Shown one piece after another: positions 44,399 through 55,000 of a DNA stretch of 64,000 nucleotides. The notes under the pieces are model-generated. The model was not told the DNA's origin. It was given only the letters and a program-made list of their open reading frames with translations, and searched no databases. Origin of the DNA: Undaria pinnatifida (lineage: Eukaryota; Sar; Phaeophyceae; Laminariales; Alariaceae); the NCBI GenBank assembly GCA_012845835.1, contig JABAKD010000005.1:6266655-6330654 (forward strand), read 5' to 3'. How positions within the stretch are numbered: the stretch's first letter is position 1; every line of letters begins with the position of its first letter. The position numbers were made by a program, and so were the translations under genes.

Positions 44399-44493
44399 GC
44401 GGGCGACGTGTGGGCCTGGTTTATTTCTTGCTTCGACGGCGTGGTTGACAAGAGCACGCTGTTCGAGGTGTACCCCACCTTCGAGGCGCACCG
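44399..44493 (+). CDS. Internal exon of the polyQ gene
   Basis: Starts after a long pyrimidine tract and CACCGTAG. It reads AGDVWAWFISCFDGVVDK, then STLFEVYPTFEAH, and ends CG|GTGAGT, an excellent donor, leaving two bases that complete an Arg codon with the G of the next exon. The Trp/Phe-rich content looks like part of a globular domain, not recognised. Confidence 0.65.
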
Positions 44494-45118
44494 GTGAGTT
44501 GCAACCAAGCGCCATGCGACTCGCCAAACAACGTCGATGCGTAGTGAGGCGATGATCCAGAAAAAGCCAACAGCGATTGGAGGCGTAATAAACCACTGTA
44601 TAGGTGTCTTGAAGAGACTATCGGCCCACTAATCGTTGAAGGCGGGGCGGCGGTGGTAGCACAGCGCTTTCGAAAATGAAGTACCAATGAATGAAAGTCT
44701 CGGTTTCGGGGCGGCTCTGCGTGCTCGTCATCGGAATCGGTATATGTCTGCTGCCGCTGAAAGGGACAAACCAAACCTCGTGCGCGGACATGAACTTGGA
44801 CGGATACACTCCCTCTCCGTGTTTCAGTCGACAAGCCTTTTTGGGCACGGGAAAGTGTGGAATCGTACCGCCAGGGGGTTGAAGTGTGGATATATCCAGG
44901 CAGGGGGATATCTACGGTAGTAGCCGTAGACGAGCTTCTCACCACCTCATTTACACTGCATGAGCACACCTACACCGTGTATAACGTTCCATCTTGAGGG
45001 GTGTCTGCATCCCGTCTATCGTGCAACAGCATCGACATGTATATACGTATCAATTCTAAGCAATGCCCACTTGTTCGCCGCGTGTCCTGCATTGTTCCGA
45101 AAATTCGCCTCACTCTAG

Positions 45119-45209
45119 GTTGGACGAGGGCTTCCTGGTAGGGTTCGTCCTCCACTGGGAGGGCGCGTTGGGGAAGACCATGCCCGCCCAGTTCTGGGAT
45201 GACTTTTAG
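45119..45209 (+). CDS. Last exon of the polyQ gene
   Basis: After the acceptor CACTCTAG, its first G completes the Arg codon split by the previous intron. It continues LDEGFLVGFVLHWEGALG and ends QFWDDF at TAG 45207-45209. Exact phase match with 44399-44493 across a 625-base intron is the strongest support for the gene model. The C-terminal region is compact and hydrophobic, and no family is identified. Confidence 0.65.
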
Positions 45210-45491
45210 GAGCATGCCGTCGTTTTCATTTCCTTTTTTATTTTGAGAATATTTGCTTTTAAGTTTACGTCAACTACTGCTGCTGTTGTTGTGGGAACTG
45301 TGGGTCTTTTAGGATCCCTCCCGTACACTATTTGTTTTTGGTTTATGTTCTGCCCGAAATATCCTTTTTCGCGGCGGGGCAATCAAAATCGTCTGTGCAC
45401 TACCCAGACTGATCCCCGGAGTGTTTTCGGCTTGTCCGCGTACTTTCCCCCCGAGTAAAACAGGTATGTATGTTGGGTCAAGAGATGTCAG

Positions 45492-45827
45492 TTCCTGGAG
45501 GCCCAAAACGCGTTTTCTACAGCGGTTTTTACGTACGCGGTACGTGCTGTCGTTGGACGTGTTGACGTGTTTGGCTTGCACGAGACATTCAAATTTGATT
45601 CTGAACAAGACGAGCTGCGGCTTCGCAAGCTAGCTAGCTGTTCGTTGTGGTTTGATAGCATGCGGGCGTGGAAGCACAGTGGTACGTATGTTCATAGCCT
45701 TTTTTCTTTGAGTGGTTTCGGTGACGTGTGTCTCGAATGCGGTACTTGTAAGTACAGGGTTACATGTAAGACAACGGGTTTTCATACATCTCACTTTTGG
45801 TTGAATAATCATTCACATATGACTTGA
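45492..45827 (+). CDS. Exon-like ORF of unknown function, T-ending codons
   Basis: From a possible acceptor AGATGTCAG at 45491 the frame reads FLEAQNAFSTAVFTYAVRAV, then HETFKFDSEQDELRLRKLAS, and on to a cysteine-rich part with CLEC and CGTCKYRVTC and TGA at 45825-45827. A possible donor AGTG|GTACGT lies at about 45682. The first 60 residues look clearly protein-like. An upstream hydrophobic frame (45243-45455, TAAVVVGTVGLLGSLPY) may belong with it. T-rich codon use differs from the neighbouring polyQ gene. It could be a separate gene or a decayed insert. Confidence 0.42.
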   Translation, partial: FLEAQNAFSTAVFTYAVRAVVGRVDVFGLHETFKFDSEQDELRLRKLASCSLWFDSMRAWKHSGTYVHSLFSLSGFGDVCLECGTCKYRVTCKTTGFHTSHFWLNNHSHMT

Positions 45828-45914
45828 AAGCATACGGAAAGGGTGGCGCATTTTATTTTTTAATGTTTCCAGTTATTGCATCGGGTTGAAGATGCTAATA
45901 GTACCAGGCACATC

Positions 45915-46090
45915 TCACGCCGAGTTGGTCGAGGTAAAGGGTGATGAGTTATTCGCGAGTCAAGGTGGTATGCTGAAGGTCGTGTTCCAGATTTGGATGC
46001 TGTCAGGTCGCCGACCTCGCAGCAAGCTTTCGATAAAAATACAAATGCGAAATTGCCGTTAGTTTAGGAAGGAGGACAGAGCTTGCGACC
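45915..46090 (+). pseudogene. Relic of a copia reverse transcriptase
   Basis: Text matching copia-A 7127-7245. The plus frame reads RWYAEGRVPDLDAV and TSQQAFDKNTNAKL, parallel to copia-A YAGCRYSRDWDAG and TISQQAFAENTALKF, then stops. It shows a TGG codon where copia-A has TAG. Flanks do not extend the match. Confidence 0.65.
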
Positions 46091-46099
46091 AGCCTGAGT

Positions 46100-46575
46100 G
46101 AAGCCTTTCTCGTTTATTCCAGAGCGATAGTACTGTAGACATGCGACGCGTACAACGGTAGGTACAGCACGGGCTGGGAACGAACCTTGATTACGGCTGA
46201 CGAAGTCTTTCCCCCGTAGCACTACTCGATCTCGTTGGCATGTCAACTGTGTGTCCTCCAAACAAACCGGTTGGTTGGATATCTAGACTAGACCACCGGA
46301 CTGTTGGTCGGATTGTGCTTTAACGGTTTATCAAAATCAGGTTGTGGAGGAGCTTCACAAGAATGAGGTGCACCTCGAACGTAGCATGCGATGTGATTGA
46401 GCCCGTTTGCACTTTACTTGCCGACGCGATTTTTTCAATGCTTCCCTCAGGCCAACAGTAGGGGTTTTGTCTACAGTACGGTGGATATAGGATGGGTGTG
46501 AGTACTTTATATTATGTAAGTATGTGATTATGCGGACCGGTGTTGAATTGAGCCTACCGAAGATGAAGCCTTGTG
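46100..46575. other. Intergenic, no gene recognised
   Basis: Only short frames, no repeats noticed. Confidence 0.4.
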
Positions 46576-46579
46576 TAGC

Positions 46580-46930
46580 GAGGACTAGCGTGGCACGGAC
46601 TAGATCAAAGTACGTAGTAGCGCGCCCTAGGTTACTAGCGTAACGTGGCCTAGTGTAGCACGGCCTTGCGTTCCGCGGCCATAAGAAGCGCGGCCCAGCG
46701 TAGCACCGCCCAGCTAACGCGACGCAGCCTAGGACGGGCCAGGGTAGTGCGGGCCAGCGTAGCGTAGCCTAATGCGTAGCCTATTGCATAGTGTAGCGTG
46801 GCCTAGCGTGGCATAGCGAAGCGTGGCCTAGCGTGGCCTGCCGTAGCGTGGTGCGACCTTGCATGGCATGGATTAGCATAGCGTCGTGCGGGCTGACGTA
46901 GCGCGACCTAGCACAGTACCGCCTAGCGTC
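46580..46930 (+). repeat. Degenerate TAGCGTGGCC repeats
   Basis: Irregular recurrence of GCGTAGCGTGGCCTAGCGTGG words with variable spacing over 350 bases. Confidence 0.75.
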
Positions 46931-47231
46931 GTGCTTGGATGCTAAGCAGTACCTGGTATACCGTACTGTAGTGACGCCTGCAACGGGAGAGGGTGCCCCT
47001 GACTTTTCCGTGAGAACCCTCACTTGAAGCGGTACATACCTCAACCAACACCTGATCTATAGAAAGGTGGAACGTGCCAGCATCGTGCTTGGATGCTAAG
47101 CAGTACCTGGTATACAGTACTGAAGCTGCGGTAGAGGGTGCCCCTGATTTTTCTGTGAGGGCCCTCACGTGAAGCGGAATATGCCTCACCCAACACCTGG
47201 TTTAGAGAAAAAGGTGGAACGTGCAACCAGC
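46929..47231 (+). repeat. Tandem duplication of a 154-bp unit
   Basis: Units 46929-47082 and 47083-47231 both start TCGTGCTTGGATGCTAAGC, share GAGGGTGCCCCTGA and CCAACACCTG, and end AAGGTGGAACGTGC. Confidence 0.88.
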
Positions 47232-47790
47232 TGGACAATCTCTATATCAAGAATACGTCTGTACAGCGCCAATGGTATTCCAGCGATGCTGGGTAGTTCC
47301 TCAGTTGATTACTGTATTATAGTACCGCCGGTCGGAAATAGTTTTGGCCGAAACGCGCTACCTCTGTCGAAGCACACGGCCAGCACGACAGCGGCAGATA
47401 GCCCAGCACGACCAGTGTGTTGATGGCCACCACACGGCTTTCTTGGAGCTTTACTATCTCTGCCTGAAGTGAGCACGGATTTCAAGTGTGGTCGTATAAA
47501 AGCGTTACAGTGTTACGGTGCACACGGGATACCTGGGCTGGTGCGTACGTCTGGTGCTGGTGTGTGGGTCTACTATTGCCGGTAGTAGGGCTGTGAGTTG
47601 GCTAGAGTTCTATATGAGTGTGGGTTGGAGATGGATATCAATATTAAACCTCCGAGCTCGGGTCCCGTGTGCTATTAATATTAAAATCGGCCTATTTTCC
47701 CAACATACTGTATGCAAGGTTTAGTAGCCATGAGTGAGTCTATTTCCGACAATCCTCCACGCGGTCGATTGCGTTGTACAAATCACCCCC
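47232..47790. other. Intergenic, no gene recognised
   Basis: No convincing frame. Not part of the duplication. Confidence 0.35.
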
Positions 47791-47794
47791 CCAC

Positions 47795-48075
47795 CTAGCG
47801 ACAGTTTTGGCTTGGTTCAAGTCGGAAACACGCTGTGCGGTGCAGCGCTTGCAGATAGCCCCCGTTCGGGGTGGTCTCAACAAGAGCTGCGGTGGCTGTA
47901 CTTAGGCAAGGGTGCTCGTGTTCGACTTGGTACTGGAATGTCGCGGCTGGGTTCTCCTCCGATATGTCATGTATTGTTCCAGGTTGGACACCCCCCAGGT
48001 TGTGCAGCGATTGAAGATGACTCTCATCTGGGGTTGGCTCAACGAAGGCTGTGATGGCTGTGATCAGGTAGGAGT
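47795..48075 (-). repeat. Two diverged copies of a repeat of about 155 bp, open on the minus strand
   Basis: The plus words GTYGGAMACMC, GTGCAGCG.TTG.AGATG and GGGGT.G.CTCAACRA recur twice. The minus strand is open and reads TAITAFVEPTPDESHLQSLH and TATAALVETTPNGGYLQALH, so the duplication preserved the frame. Coding is possible but unproved. Confidence 0.4.
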
Positions 48076-48194
48076 GCCTCAATCGTTGCTCGATTTCTTG
48101 AAAAACACGACGGATTGTTCCTTAGACGCGCCCCCCCCTTTTCTGGAGAATGAGCTGTGGTGGCCACGGCCAGAACGAGGCAATACCATATAGC

Positions 48195-48680
48195 AGTGGG
48201 GACTGCGTGAACGTGCGGACGAGTACGCGATATATTCTGTGGCGCATCCGGACGGTACCATCGACCTCGGCATATACAGTATAGTGCATCCACCCGGAAG
48301 TGTGTGGTAGCTGCAGGATGTAACGGAGAACGTGGAGCGTGGTATATTTGCGCACTTGCCATCGTTTGCTATGCCCCATGTTGGCGACGGCCGAATTTCA
48401 TTCGAGAAGCTTCATAGTGTACCTGGTATTCGGCTTGCCGCCGCGGGTTGCACGAAAATAATATATTTTTCAGGATGAGGTTTTTCGATGTACGAATCCG
48501 TACGCCCGCACCTGGGAGCTTGGCCGCGGTAGAGTTGTCCGCCGCATGGGCCGTTGGTTGTTTGAGGCTACACCCGCAGGAAAGCGAGGGCGGTGCAATC
48601 TTGAAACAAATTGGACGACGGGACGGGGAGATGCTATATATTTTGCTATAATGCACGGCCGTCGCTCTGCAAGACTGTAG
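48195..48680 (+). pseudogene. Protein-like segment with in-frame stops, possibly exons of a broken gene
   Basis: In one plus frame: GLRERADEYAIYSVAHPDGT and IDLGIYSIVHPPGSVW, a TAG at about 48308, then DVTENVERGIFAHLPSFAMP and GRISFEKLHSVP. After an acceptor-like ATATTTTTCAG at 48473 another frame reads DEVFRCTNPYARTWELGRG and RWLFEATPAGKRGRCN to TAG 48678-48680. All pieces look like real protein. The stop and frame change suggest either introns I cannot place or a pseudogene. It ends 50 bases before duplication copy 2. No family is recognised. Confidence 0.4.
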
Positions 48681-48720
48681 AACCTCGCATCCCCACAATG
48701 GCCTGGACGGATGTTCGGCA
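48655..48720 (+). repeat. Weak member of the dispersed repeat family
   Basis: ATGCACGGCCGTCG, then AGACTGTAG, CCTCGCATCCC and ACAATG, in the same order as at 954-1116 and 30746-30894. It sits directly before duplication copy 2. Confidence 0.4.
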
Positions 48721-49888
48721 ACAAGAGAGGGATCGATTGGTTACTGTTGCCGCCCCGGGTTAGTCTAGAAATGGTATGTTCCAAGCAAGCAAAACGTATG
48801 GAGCCTCGTACGCTGATTCGCGCAAATGGTTCCTTACGATCACACCCACGCGCGCGGGGAATCCATTGTTTTCCTTCATTGCTCTTGCAGAGCAAAAGGC
48901 GCGGAAGTAGGGCCAAGGTACCATTGCGGCGAAGCTTGCTCCATGCACGAAATGTACGAACTACATGTACAGTGTGTACGGTATGTGCAGTGTGAACAGT
49001 TAGTGCAGTGTGTATGGTGTACACGGGATGTGGGGCATGCAAAATATTACCCATGTGAACAGCAGCAGTGATTACCATGGCAACGATGATCTATGTAGAG
49101 GTACAAAACCTGGAGGGTAAGCGCCGCAGTCCGCGTGGGTTTCACTCGTAATACTCTTGTTTTTGCAACCCGATAAATTGTTTTGCTATCCGACCATGTG
49201 TACATGGCTCGATCCTTTTAGACGGTATCAACCTTCTAAAGGGAGAGCTTGCCACGAACGTAAACGATGGAAAATACGAGCAAGACCCCGGAAAACGAAC
49301 ATTTTTACAAAACGGCCAGTCTTACACGCTTCCTGAAGCCGAGTGTTACCATAGCGCTTGAGACGTACATGCACCCCCCTGTATAGGCCTGCCTGCCAAA
49401 CAGCCCTACTCATGTGCTCTGCGTGGTGTCGGGTAGGTGCGTCGAATAATGGTCGATGGGCGGCTGAGTGTGTGGATGTTGATGCTGTTGTTAGTGTTGG
49501 TGGTGGTGGTGGTGGGTGGGTGAGTGAGGGGGAGGGTGGGTGGGTCCACCAGTAGACACGGTTATCACAACGTCCTGCGGTTGATAACGCTCGACAAGCC
49601 GTGCAGAGGTTAGAGGCGGGACAGCGATGAACTAGTCGTGATGATCGAGCAACCCGTTCGCGCTGTGGGTAACAGGTTGTTATAGTAGGGAGAAGTCCAT
49701 CGCGCTCCACCTGATGCAAGCGGAGCTCCCAAGCACCAACATCGTGCCCCGCCCTCAACAAGCCAGGAACGCCGACGGACACGGGAATCCCGTCGGGTCC
49801 CGCTGTCGTGTCTTTCGAAAGGAAGATCTCGGAATATGCCAAAACGAAAACAATTTAGTTGGGAGAACTCAGAAATCGAAGAAGATCG

Positions 49889-49896
49889 CAAAATGG
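49889..49896 (+). repeat. Target-site duplication of the hAT-like element, left copy
   Basis: CAAAATGG at 49889-49896; the right copy CAAAATAG is at 50884-50891. Duplication copy 1 has a single CAAAATGG followed by CCAGTCCC at 14639-14646, the empty site. Confidence 0.9.
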
Positions 49897-50883
49897 TAGG
49901 GTTGGGTACTGGCGCGCAGCGCCAGTACAAAATATACTGGCTGCGACAGCAGCCAGTATACTGGATCCTATCAGGATACTGGTGGCGCGGCGAAGCCGCG
50001 CCACCATCGCCCCCCCCGGCTGGTGAGGGGGTCCCGCCGGAGGCGTTTTTTTACGCGATTTAGCTTCACTTAAGAGTATAAAAATTGCGCGATTTTGGCT
50101 CATCTGACAGAGGCACTGTCGCGGGGAAAACTCACTTTTTCTTTTGTTTTTGACACGGGAGAAAGGATCAATTGTCGACCATTTTTTTTCAACTTTGCAA
50201 CGCCTACAAACTCCATCATCGTGGGAGATACAGTTTATCCATTCACATGAGTTGAAATGGATAGCAGAATCATCTAAGAATCATAAGATCATTCCATAGC
50301 GTATTGTACTCCGTAGAAACTAGTAGAAACCGGAGGAATATCTTTCACCAAACCCCAACCCCCCGCAACAAGTCAATTGCCGATGGTGGAGGTTTGGACC
50401 TCCGGGTCTCGGTCTGCACCCTATGAACTTTCGCAAGGCGCTGAGTCTTCTTCAGACTTTCTTTGAGCTCGGCGCTAGTCGTGTCTACCACTTCCACGTC
50501 GTCGTCTGCACTATGTGCTGCTGGCGCAGCGGGCTGCTGCTGCTGCTCTGCTGACCCTCCGGGCGTCGATGCTACTGCTGACGCAGCAGCCCCTGAACCA
50601 CCAGCACCGCCGCCGGGGTCTGCAGCAGATGGCGAGCTGTCAGGGGGGACAAATCTGTGCATGGTCGTATGGTCTCTTGTGTGGGGTGTGCTATGAGGCT
50701 GTGTGTCTCTCTGCGTTCCCTGCGGCAGCCTGAATACATGGGTTTCCGCTGGTTTTCGAGGCGTATGTGGGGATCTTCGTAGATACTGATGTACTGGCGT
50801 ACTGGCTAGTCCGTTTACCAGTTTCAGGATACTGCCAGTACTAGTACTACTGGCAGTACGTACTGGCTCAGTACCCAACCCTA
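49897..50883 (+). mobile_element. hAT-like non-autonomous DNA transposon, 987 bp
   Basis: Ends TAGGGTTGGGTACTG and its exact reverse complement (15 bases), with an 8-bp target duplication differing at one base. Both features are typical of the hAT superfamily. The left 110 bases hold three perfect hairpins: 49906-49928 (10-bp stem GTACTGGCGC), 49933-49960 (12-bp stem TATACTGGCTGC) and 49981-50005 (11-bp stem). The right end has a 10-bp stem at 50831-50857. ACTGG words recur at both ends, likely transposase-binding sites. It contains a short ORF but no catalytic transposase domain. Confidence 0.92.
50345..50662 (-). CDS. ORF inside the hAT-like element, possible N-terminal transposase remnant
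   Basis: About 105 residues from an internal Met (MHRFVPPDSSPSAADPGG), low-complexity Gly/Ala/Gln-rich, then an acidic-helical part DDDVEVVDTTSAELKESLKK and a basic tail, ending RGVGVW. The frame extends upstream across the element's end into the duplication, so the Met at 50662 is the better start. Disordered leader plus coiled coil would suit the N-terminus of a transposase whose catalytic part was deleted, but no hAT motif (BED finger, RNase H fold) is visible. Confidence 0.4.
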   Translation of the reverse strand: MHRFVPPDSSPSAADPGGGAGGSGAAASAVASTPGGSAEQQQQPAAPAAHSADDDVEVVDTTSAELKESLKKTQRLAKVHRVQTETRRSKPPPSAIDLLRGVGVW

Positions 50884-52081
50884 CAAAATAGCCAGTCCCA
50901 AAAGCCGTCCGACGCGAGGTGCTAAGAGGCTGTTTGGGTCGTACTCGTGTTCCTTTGCGGGACCCCTTATTAAATGCATCCACTGGCAGACGCCCGGGTA
51001 AGAATAGGTTCACAGAAGGGCCATCTTAACGTAAAAGCAGAGAAAGGGAAATGTATACATTATCGTCGCCCCGTGGGAGCTCGTACGAGAAGGGCCAGTC
51101 AAGGCATCACCCAATGGATATCATCAATATAGAAACATCCATATTGTATCGGTGGAAACCCCATCAAATAAATGCGGTTACATGTTTATCTTGTCACCGA
51201 GTACGTGAGCATCCCCAACAGCCCCTCTGCTCCCTTCTCGGGGAACCAAATAACACAGCATCGCTCGTCATACCACGGTTATTCAAAGCAAGATAATTAT
51301 GAATTCCAATTCAATAGTACACTCAAAACCCAAATACCACACAAAAATTGAATCTCAGATTGAATCCAAACCAACACAATGTAGTGATCTTAACTCCAAC
51401 ATCAACCCGGTAATGACCACTCAGCTGCCATAACTAGGGGGGTCTGCCCCAGTAATCAAACGGTCGTCAGCTGTTGAAACAGGGTTGAACGGTAACTCCA
51501 AGATCTTCACAGACTCAAACACAAACCTCAAATATCAAAAACAGAATATCATATTCCGTAATCAGAGTATCATAATCCAAAAAGTAGCATGTCACAATCT
51601 CAAAAGCTAACCTGAAAACTAAAAAATTGAACCTGGAAGCTCAAAACGAGAATAGCAAAAGACAAAAGTAGAATCTCAGATATAAAAACCGGAATCTGAA
51701 AACCTCAAAAATATTATCTCAAATGTTAAAACCAGGATCTCAAAGCTCAAATTCAAAATATCAAAACGCGAATAACTATCGCCAGGTATATGAACGAGAA
51801 TCTGAAAGCTCGAAAAAGAATCTCAAAGCTCGAAACCAACATATCAAAAGTCGAAAACAGAATACCAAAGCTCGAATTCACAATATCAAAACTCGAAAGC
51901 AGAATCTCAAAGCGCAAACGCCAGAATCCCAGGTATCAAAATATAACCAACTCAAAAACAAAAGCCATATTTCACGCGTGCAGTACCGTAATTTATCGAA
52001 GGAGTCCACTCAAAAATCACGCTCTCAGTGCTAAATCAACTCGTATTCATGACAAAATTCCTGTAAAAACGGAAGGATTCC

Positions 52082-55000
52082 TTGCTAACTAAGGGGTTTC
52101 GTCAAGCATTCAGCGTGCTGGCATTTCGACTGCAACTGAGAGGATCTAAACTCTCCCTTCTCGGCAAGCTCTCGCAGGAAGTGGTGACGTGCATCGATGT
52201 GCTTCGAGTTAGAGTTGGCCACGGCGTCAACCCCCCATGTGAATCGCACCGTTGTTGTCCTCAAAAACCCGGATGCACGGGTCCCAAAAAACGGGCAAGA
52301 GAAACTCCAGACAGACCGCAAGAAACGTGCCTCCTTGAAACCTTCCGCCATCGCAACATACTCCCCCCACTCGAGGAGAGTGTAGTGCACTTCTGCGTGC
52401 TAGAAATCCATTGGATGGCCGCACCCCCACGCATCACAGCTCCACCCTATACAGACGTCGGCTTAGTTTCCTTGGGAGCATAGTCTGCACCCGCATAAAC
52501 CACCAGCTCAAGTTTTCCACAAGTCCTCACAAACCGGTCACATATCTCTTTACGTCCTACCGCAAAATCATGTCATCCACGTGCACGACTGCAATAACGG
52601 AGACAGACCCTTCTTTGATCAATCTCAGAACACAGGGGTCCGGCAAGGCTCTGGTCAAACTCAAGACTCTTCAGACGGGCGACCAGGTGTCTGTGCCAAC
52701 ACCTCGACGCTTGCTTCAGACCGTAGACTGCGATTAAGGCGTACTACTTTACCTGATATAGCTCTATTGGCATTCGCATCAACACCACCTATTTCAGCTC
52801 GGCCTGGACAAACGCCTGTTTAAGATCAAAATGATACAGATCTAATTGCAAATCGCATGCAATAGCAGGCATCAAACGAATGCAAGGCGCGGCGGGGGTT
52901 GAGAGGGTCTCACTGTAGTCAACTCCCGGGCGTTGGCTAAATCTTCTAGCTACCAGTCGCGCTTTCGCCTTCACTACCTTACCTGTTCCATCTGACGTCC
53001 ACGTGAAGACCCACTTGGTCGATGCCACGTTCCCGACTTTTAGCTGCTAAGCTATTCTGAATGTTTCCGCCCCTTGAAGCCCAGAGAGCTCCTGGTCTGT
53101 CGCATACATCTATACTCCGAGTCCGTAGCCTCTTGGTATGTCTCGGGCTCCGAACGCTCGCTCGCATGGCAGGCTGGTATGGGAGGGGGGCTGTTGGGTG
53201 GGCGCTGGTTGTAGAGGGCATGGTCGGTTGGCGCCGCAGCAGTCGTCGCTTCTTGGTACGCTCTCGTCCTCGCGCGTGTCGTCGCGGTTGCAAGAGCTCA
53301 CTGTCTCGGAGACTCACGTCAATCTGAGGGTTTTCGGTCCCCGGTGGGGATGACGGCGACATCAGCCCCGGTGGCGCCGGCGTCATCACCGGCGCCATCT
53401 AATGATGGCGCCGCTGCCATCGCCGGCGTTACTGGCAGCACCGTTTGCACCTGTTTCATCGGCGGCACGTACCTGACGTGTCAACCGGCCTCCCACGCCT
53501 CCGCTGCGGCAACCGTCACCGTGTCAATCCCAGCCGCCATGATCGGCGCGCGCTCCACCTCCCGTGACATCCCGCGTATCGCTTGTTAGGCCTGATGACG
53601 TGAGGACCATGACGGAGTCCCGCGGGTGGTTCCGCCTCCTGTTGTGGTAGAAGCACCTCTCCGCCGTGGGCTCCGACTTGTTGGCGCGTTGAACGCGGCG
53701 GAACCCGAGCTGCATGAACGCGAGGGTGTTGACCGGCGGCGGTCTCCCAAAATAGGCTTCGTACGGCAACATGTAGCCAGCGTTGGCCGTGGTCGCCGTG
53801 GTGTTGAGGCAATCGTTCATATAGATGGCCGCCTCCGCCCAGAAACGGTCAACGTGCGGGAGTTGCCCAGGGAACAGCCGGGGGGCCTCAATGCAAGAGG
53901 CCATATTGCCTGCTTGGATCAAGCCGAGCCCGCACTCGACCACGCCGTTGTGCTTCGGCCCATTTAACCCCGTGTGCTCATGGCGGATGGTCGTATACCT
54001 ACAGCTCGTCGCCAACATCTCATTCGTGAACTCCGCCCCGTTGTCCGTTCGGAAGCATTTGACGGTGTCCCCGATGTCGGTCAGAATTTTCGTCGTTGCC
54101 GCGGACACGTCGACGGCGCTCTTGCTCCTGAAGGGGTATATCCATCCCATGCGTGTCACGTCATCCTAGAACCGAATCAGGTACAGAGCCGCCCCAAGGG
54201 CCGATACGGTCAACGAAAACGCGCCTCAGGGATTGGGTCATCCGAGAGGAAGTCGCCGTCGGCACCGACGCACGCCTACTCTTCGCCTGCACGCACCCAC
54301 TGCAGGTAAGCAGGGTCCCCGTCAGCTTAATGTGAGGCTGCCCGGCCGTCTCGCGTAAGAGAACCTCGTGGGCGTGGGCGTTGAACAGGTGGGAAACGTT
54401 GATGTCCACCTCCTTAAAACGTCGAACGCCCAGGATGAGCACGACAGCAGCAATCGCCGGGCGTAACGCAGGGGGAGAGGGGGGTGTGGCGCTCTACCGG
54501 GCGGTGAGTCTGCGATGGTACTGAGGCAACACACACCATCGGGGGGAACATAGGAGGGAAAGCCTCAACCGCTACTGCGGAATCTTTTGCTGCCCCCAAC
54601 CCCGACGCCGGTGGCAAGGGTGGTAGCGCCGGCGTCCTCACCGGCGGCTCAACTTCAGATGCCGGCGGGCGGGGGTTCAATGGGGGGTACGCTGCCGCTA
54701 TCGATCGGCCTACCGCTACCATCATCCCCGTCGACGGTGGCATTGTACCGATGCGGAAACAAAATGGGGGGGTGGGGATCTCTATTGCTGCTGCAGTGCC
54801 TATTGCCGCCCCCAACCCCGGCGCCGGTGGCATGGGTGGTAGCGCCGGCGTCCTCATCGGCGGCACCATCTCAGATATCGTCGCATGGGGGTTACACGGG
54901 GGTATTCTGCCGACACCGATCCGCCTACCGCCACCATCATCCCCCGCGGCGGTGTTGTGGGTAGAGATGCCGGCGTCCTCGCCGGCAGCATCACCACCGA

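Noticed and set aside
43842-44555. 237-codon plus-strand ORF as a gene
   Set aside because: It overlaps the well-supported exon at 44399-44493 in another frame and has no motif; probably a chance frame in introns.
44421-44969. 182-codon minus-strand ORF
   Set aside because: It lies antisense to the exon 44399-44493 and its intron; no motif and no splice support.
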